A model generated the notes under the pieces. It was given only the letters and a program-made list of their open reading frames with translations. It did no database searches and was not told where the DNA came from. Below are positions 60,028 to 64,000 of a DNA stretch of 64,000 nucleotides, piece by piece (position 1 is the stretch's first letter; the number at the start of each line of letters is the position of its first letter). The DNA is from Deltaproteobacteria bacterium (GTDB lineage: Bacteria > Myxococcota_A > UBA9042 > DTJE01), in the NCBI GenBank assembly GCA_029547805.1, contig JAKPOP010000001.1, forward strand, positions 124,001 to 188,000, in the 5' to 3' direction. Both the position numbers and the translations under genes were made by a program.

Positions 60028-62133
60028 ATGAAGGGGAGCCGGACGGTTCCGGGGTGGGCCTGGGTGCTCCTGGCCGTGGCGGGGTGTGGGGGAGGCCCGG
60101 GGGCATCGCCGGGCCTGGACCTGTGGGACGTTGCCCGGACGGTCGACACCCCGGACCCGGGGGCCCGGGACGAGGACCTGGGAGAGGGGGCCGCGGACCT
60201 CTGGGACCTGACCGACACGGAAGTGGGCGACGAGGAGGGGATCGGGGAGGTCCTGGACCTGCCGGGAGACCCCGGTGAGGACGGGTGGGACGAACCGACC
60301 GTGTCCCCGCTGCTGGCGAGGCATCTCCAGGCCCTGCTGGACGAGTACCTGCTCTTCTCGGGGGAGTACAACATCGCCCTGGCCCTGCAGGTTCCGGACC
60401 GGGCCCGGTGGCGCGGCGGGGCGGGGGTGATGGACCTTGCCGCCGGGGCGCCCCTGCCCAGGGAGCCGGCCTTCCGGATCGGCAGCGGCACCAAGCCGGT
60501 GGTCTCGACGCTGGTGCTGCGCCTGGTCGAGGAGGGGCTGCTGGGGCTCGACGACCCCCTGGACCGATGGCTGCCCGAGTATCCGAACTGGAAGGACATC
60601 ACGATCCGGCAGCTGCTGGGGATGCGAAGCGGCATTCCGGACTACCTGATGGACACCACGCTGTGGATCGGCATCGTGGCCAACCCGGAGGAACCCATTT
60701 CGCCGGACCGACTGCTCCAGTACGTCTCGGGCCTGCCGCTCCAGTTCGAGCCCGGGAGCCGGTGCCTCTACAGCAATACGAACTACCTGCTGGCCGGCCT
60801 GGTGGCCGAACGGGCCGCGGGACGACCCGCCGCGGACCTGCTGGAGGACTACGTGATCCGGCCCCTGTCGCTGTCCCACACCTACCTGGACATGGGCGGC
60901 GCCGAGGACCCGGCACTGGTCCACGGCTACATGGACCCCCGGCCGGCCTTCGCGGACCTCGGGATCCCCCCGGGACTGGTGGACCTGATCCCGCAGGAAC
61001 TCTTCGTGGACGACCACCTGCTGGACTGCGCCTACCTGTTCCATCCCTCGGTGGCCTTCACCGCTGGTGCCCTCGTGAGCACCCCTTCGGACATGGCGGT
61101 CTTCATGCGGGCCCTGGTCCGGGGGGAGATCCTGCAACCAGGGACGATGGAGGCGATGCTCTCCTTCCCCCCCTGCCGGATCCTGGGGGAGGCCACCGAG
61201 TATGGCCTGGGGATCACCCGGGGATCGAGTCCCCTGGGGGTCGCCTACGGGCACGGGGGCCTGATCTATGGCTATTCGGCGAACACGGTTCACATCCCGG
61301 ACGGGGACGTGACGCTCAGTTACATGGGGGGAGCGTTTCCGGCGCAGTTCGCCGGGATTCAGGGCGAGGTGTTGCGGCTGGTGATGGACCCCCCACGGGC
61401 GGAGCCGACCCCCTGCGGGGTCCCCGAGGGCTTCTTCCAGGAGGGCGCGTCCGGGGAGCGCCTGGAGTGGCGCGTCCGGGGAGGCCTGAATCGGCCCGAT
61501 GCCCCGGAACCGCTCGGAGCCATTGCCAATCTGACGGCCTGGATGGGGGGGACCCGGTATCCCCTGTATGGCACCTGGGCCTCGGCAGCCCTCTCGTCGG
61601 AGGTCTTCGGGGACCGGGTCACGGTGACCTCCTTCGGTCCGCCCCGGGGAGAGGGCTGGATCTTCGGGGAGGCCCTGCTGAACCTGGACGCGACGCTGGT
61701 CCAGGAACTCCAGGACGGGGTGGTCCGGGACCTGGACGCTCGGGACTGGGCCCGGGTGGTGGCCGTGACGATGGATCTGGCCGGCGACGCGGCGACCCAG
61801 GCCGCCAACCGGGTCTGCATCTCGGCGGTGCCCGACTGGAGTCGGGCGGGGCGACTGGCGGGATGCCGGGAAACCGAGGAACCGCTCCAGACCGGGGAAC
61901 TCCTCCGGGTCTTCGGGTCCCTGGGAATGACCTCGGACCCGGGGGCGATCGAGACCTACCTGGGGCGCCTGAACCTTCCTCGGTGCTCCTGCCTGCAGCC
62001 CGACGGAACGACCTGGGCCCCCTGTGCCCCCGTCGATGCGGTGCGGCGGCCCGGGATCCCCGGGAGGCACCCCCTCGACCTCGCGCCTCGGACTGCGCCT
62101 CCGGCCACCTGGCGCCCCTGGCCGGGGTCCTGA
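60028..62133 (+). CDS. Class C beta-lactamase-like serine hydrolase lipoprotein
   Basis: This 701-residue protein has a lipobox (LLAVAGC) and an acidic Asp/Glu/Pro-rich linker (about 20-90). Then comes the serine beta-lactamase/D-Ala-D-Ala-carboxypeptidase fold: SGTK with the nucleophile Ser (near residue 155), YSNTNYLLAGLV as the YxN motif, and YGHGGLIYGY as the HxG motif. Catalytic residues are therefore intact. Members include esterases and peptidases, not only beta-lactamases. The C-terminal 230 residues are an extra domain with Cys pairs. The cell surface is the likely site of action. Confidence 0.85.
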   Translation: MKGSRTVPGWAWVLLAVAGCGGGPGASPGLDLWDVARTVDTPDPGARDEDLGEGAADLWDLTDTEVGDEEGIGEVLDLPGDPGEDGWDEPTVSPLLARHLQALLDEYLLFSGEYNIALALQVPDRARWRGGAGVMDLAAGAPLPREPAFRIGSGTKPVVSTLVLRLVEEGLLGLDDPLDRWLPEYPNWKDITIRQLLGMRSGIPDYLMDTTLWIGIVANPEEPISPDRLLQYVSGLPLQFEPGSRCLYSNTNYLLAGLVAERAAGRPAADLLEDYVIRPLSLSHTYLDMGGAEDPALVHGYMDPRPAFADLGIPPGLVDLIPQELFVDDHLLDCAYLFHPSVAFTAGALVSTPSDMAVFMRALVRGEILQPGTMEAMLSFPPCRILGEATEYGLGITRGSSPLGVAYGHGGLIYGYSANTVHIPDGDVTLSYMGGAFPAQFAGIQGEVLRLVMDPPRAEPTPCGVPEGFFQEGASGERLEWRVRGGLNRPDAPEPLGAIANLTAWMGGTRYPLYGTWASAALSSEVFGDRVTVTSFGPPRGEGWIFGEALLNLDATLVQELQDGVVRDLDARDWARVVAVTMDLAGDAATQAANRVCISAVPDWSRAGRLAGCRETEEPLQTGELLRVFGSLGMTSDPGAIETYLGRLNLPRCSCLQPDGTTWAPCAPVDAVRRPGIPGRHPLDLAPRTAPPATWRPWPGS

Positions 62134-62176
62134 GACCTCCGTTCCCATGGTCGGCCAGGGGGCGCGAAGCGGGGCG

Positions 62177-63286
62177 TCACTGGCCCAGGGTGTCCAGGGC
62201 CAGGGTGCGCCCCGCATCGGTCAGCAGGAGGCGCCCGTCGAGACGCCGGACCAGGCCCCGGGTCAAGGCACTGCGGACGACCTCCCGGGCGAAGGGGGAA
62301 TCCCAGGCCACGTGCTGCAGCAAGTGGTCCTCCCGGCACTCCATGTCGGCCTCCGGGGAGTCCTGGTGCTGCAGCAGGTGCACGCAGAGGGTCCGCAGGG
62401 CGAAGTGGCGGCGCCGGGCCCGCCGGGCCACCAGGCGAGAGAGCAGGCCTTCCCGGGGGGCCAGCACCCAGGAGAGCAGGAACAGCCCCCCGACCGCGAC
62501 GGCCATGGACCCCGCCAGGGAGGAATCGGACCACCAGGCCAGGGCGAATCCCAGGGCTGATCCCCCGGTGGCCAGCGCCACGGCCAGGATCAGCATCCGG
62601 GGGAAGGACCGGGACCAGAGGCGGGCGGTGGCTCCCGGGGCGATCATGAGGGCCACCACGAGCACGGACCCCACGGCATCGAAGGCCGTGACGACCGTGA
62701 GGGCCGTCAGGGTCATGAGGCCCAGGTGGACGACCTGGGGGTGGAGCCCCAGGGTCTTCGCAAACTCGGCATCGAAGGACGAGGCCTGGACCTCGTGGAA
62801 GAAGGTCGCGATCAGGACGACCTGGAGCGCCAGCACCCCGGCCATCACGAAGAAGGCCCGGGGGCCGAGGTCCTGGCCGGCGACCTGGAGGCGGTCCAGG
62901 GCCGAGAAGGCCAGTTCCCCCAACAGCACGGCGTCGGTGTCCAGGTGCACGTGCCCCGCCTGGAGGGCCACCAGGAGCACGCCCAGGGCGAAAAAGGCCG
63001 GGAAGACCAGGCCCGTCGCCGCATCCTGTCGCAGTCGGCCCGAGCGCTGGAGGGCCTCGATGAGCCACACCGCCAGCAGGCCGAAGACGGTGGCCCCGGC
63101 GACCAGCAGTGGGGAGGCCAGGTCCTTCACCACGAGGTAGGCCAGCACGATCCCCGGCAGCACCGAGTGACTGACGGCGTCGGCGATCAAGGCGTTGCGA
63201 CGCAGCACCAGCAGGGTTCCCGGCAGCGCGCACGCGGCGGCGGTGACCGTCGCCACCGCCAGGACCTCCCACCGGTACCAGGTCAT
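62177..63286 (-). CDS. Metal ABC permease fused to a winged-helix domain
   Basis: This 369-residue protein has about eight TM helices of the ZnuB/MntB/TroC type (ALPGTLLVLRRNALIADAVSHSVLPGIVLAYLV is the family signature). From about residue 285 a soluble tail follows, RHFALRTLCVHLLQHQD to the end, with REVVRSALTRGLVRRLDGRLLLTDAGRTLAL, which looks like a winged helix of the DtxR/MarR type. A fusion of this kind (YtgCR) is known in Chlamydia. It probably imports Mn, Fe or Zn. It overlaps the upstream permease by 4 bases. Confidence 0.8.
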   Translation of the reverse strand: MTWYRWEVLAVATVTAAACALPGTLLVLRRNALIADAVSHSVLPGIVLAYLVVKDLASPLLVAGATVFGLLAVWLIEALQRSGRLRQDAATGLVFPAFFALGVLLVALQAGHVHLDTDAVLLGELAFSALDRLQVAGQDLGPRAFFVMAGVLALQVVLIATFFHEVQASSFDAEFAKTLGLHPQVVHLGLMTLTALTVVTAFDAVGSVLVVALMIAPGATARLWSRSFPRMLILAVALATGGSALGFALAWWSDSSLAGSMAVAVGGLFLLSWVLAPREGLLSRLVARRARRRHFALRTLCVHLLQHQDSPEADMECREDHLLQHVAWDSPFAREVVRSALTRGLVRRLDGRLLLTDAGRTLALDTLGQ

Positions 63287-64000
63287 GACGGCTCCTCCTC
63301 CTCCGCCGCCTGCCGGAGTCCCTCCTCGGTGAGGGCCAGGCGGCCCTCGGAGTCCCGCCGGACCCAGCCCCGGTTCTCCAGCGTGCGGAGGGCGTCCTCC
63401 AGCCGCGCCTCCCCCGGGGCCATCAGGCGGAAGACCTCCCGGGGGTGCCAGGCGGGCCGGTCCCCGTGGGCCCGAGCCAGGGCCAGGAAGTCCTGGAGCA
63501 GGGCCTCGGGGGACGCCGGGCCCCGGATGCCGACCCGGCCTCGCCACCAGGCGGGCAGGATCCCGTGGCGGGGGGCCAGGAGCAGGGAGGCTGCGGCAAT
63601 GCAGGTGACCCCGATTACCGAGGCAGGCCCCGTGGGGACGTGCTCCACCGCGGCGCTCACGAGGGTTCCCGCCAGGCTCCCCAGGACCCCGAACATCGCC
63701 GCCAGGACCATCATCCCCCCGAACCGATCGGTCCACTGACGGGCCCCGGCCGCCGGGGCGACCAGCATCGCGCTCATCAGCACCACCCCGACCGACTGGA
63801 TCCCCAGCACCACCACCCCCACCGCCATCCCGTTCAGCAGCAGGTCCAGCAGGCGCACCGGGACCCCCTGGGTCGTCGCGTATTCCCGGTCGAAGAGGAC
63901 CTGCTTCCACTCCTTCCAGAAGAGGCCCAGGAGGGCCCCGACGGACAGGAGTCCCCCGGCCATCCAGGCCAGGTCCCCAGGACGCATTCCGGCGGCCTGG
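63283..64000 (-). CDS. Metal ABC permease fused to a winged-helix domain, N-terminus cut
   Basis: The gene continues past the window edge; the Met at 63987 is internal because the reading frame stays open and too few helices follow for a full permease. The visible part has about four TM helices (GMAVGVVVLGIQSVGVVLMSAMLVAP is the late-helix signature of ZnuB/TroD permeases). From about 150 residues before the stop it turns into a soluble tail that ends in a winged helix (AWHPREVFRLMAPGEARLEDALRTLENRGWVRRDSEGRLALTEEG). It is coupled to the second permease. Confidence 0.75.
   Translation of the reverse strand, partial: QAAGMRPGDLAWMAGGLLSVGALLGLFWKEWKQVLFDREYATTQGVPVRLLDLLLNGMAVGVVVLGIQSVGVVLMSAMLVAPAAGARQWTDRFGGMMVLAAMFGVLGSLAGTLVSAAVEHVPTGPASVIGVTCIAAASLLLAPRHGILPAWWRGRVGIRGPASPEALLQDFLALARAHGDRPAWHPREVFRLMAPGEARLEDALRTLENRGWVRRDSEGRLALTEEGLRQAAEEEEPS

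Overview
This is a dense, roughly 70% GC bacterial chromosome segment with short gaps, many 4-bp stop/start overlaps and good Shine-Dalgarno sites. The contents suggest an uncultured myxobacterium-like organism (Myxococcota, the former Deltaproteobacteria). The pointers are cysteine-rich lipoproteins with MopE-type metal-binding repeats, FG-GAP and PPC secreted proteins, a MYXO-CTERM-like tail, a Ser/Thr kinase with an HRDLSPDN catalytic loop, and EutN/CcmL shell genes. Two clusters, one for NiFe-hydrogenase maturation and one small multiheme cytochrome, hint at anaerobic or microaerobic hydrogen metabolism. The taxonomic call is inference. No mobile element, rRNA or CRISPR array was seen.

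Region by region. 1-3.4 kb is the conserved khpA-rimM-trmD-methyltransferase-rplS-rnhB block, with a near-consensus promoter inside the methyltransferase gene for rplS-rnhB, and yraN facing it. 3.5-13.2 kb has a membrane glycosyltransferase, a TIGR02757 protein, a cysteine-rich lipoprotein, xseA, a penicillin-acylase-type hydrolase and an M20-fold protein without its metal ligands. 13.2-18.5 kb carries grpE, an ACT-domain protein, a DHH phosphoesterase, tRNA-Met(CAT) with a structured 3' tail and terminator, a coiled-coil zinc-ribbon protein, a radical SAM protein and a zinc-ribbon membrane protein. 18.5-23.3 kb, on the minus strand, has an FG-GAP lipoprotein and a tightly overlapped operon of a DUF2505 protein plus three tandem EutN/CcmL (BMC-P) proteins. 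23.3-32.2 kb has an RsuA-type pseudouridine synthase and a TamA/TamB-like outer-membrane pair. 32.2-40.4 kb has the Ser/Thr kinase converging on an operon of a TPR protein, a small Cys-rich lipoprotein and a 1402-residue MopE-repeat lipoprotein. 40.5-49.2 kb has an SDR oxidoreductase, bacterioferritin, a MYXO-CTERM protein with a zinc-phospholipase-C-like domain, purF, a LysE-type exporter and a Wzc-like tyrosine kinase. 49.3-55.1 kb is a complete hypABCDEF operon, followed by a tetraheme cytochrome. 55.7-64 kb has an RND efflux pump with its adaptor, a class-C beta-lactamase-like lipoprotein and two metal-ABC permeases, each fused to a C-terminal winged helix.

The most unusual items are the DUF2505-EutN-EutN-EutN operon without other shell genes in view, the paired permease-winged-helix fusions, the structured tail after tRNA-Met, the M20 pseudo-peptidase, and a probable CTG start for the tyrosine kinase. 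Promoters were found by eye as -35/-10 pairs. They stand out because the background is so GC-rich, but they are predictions.
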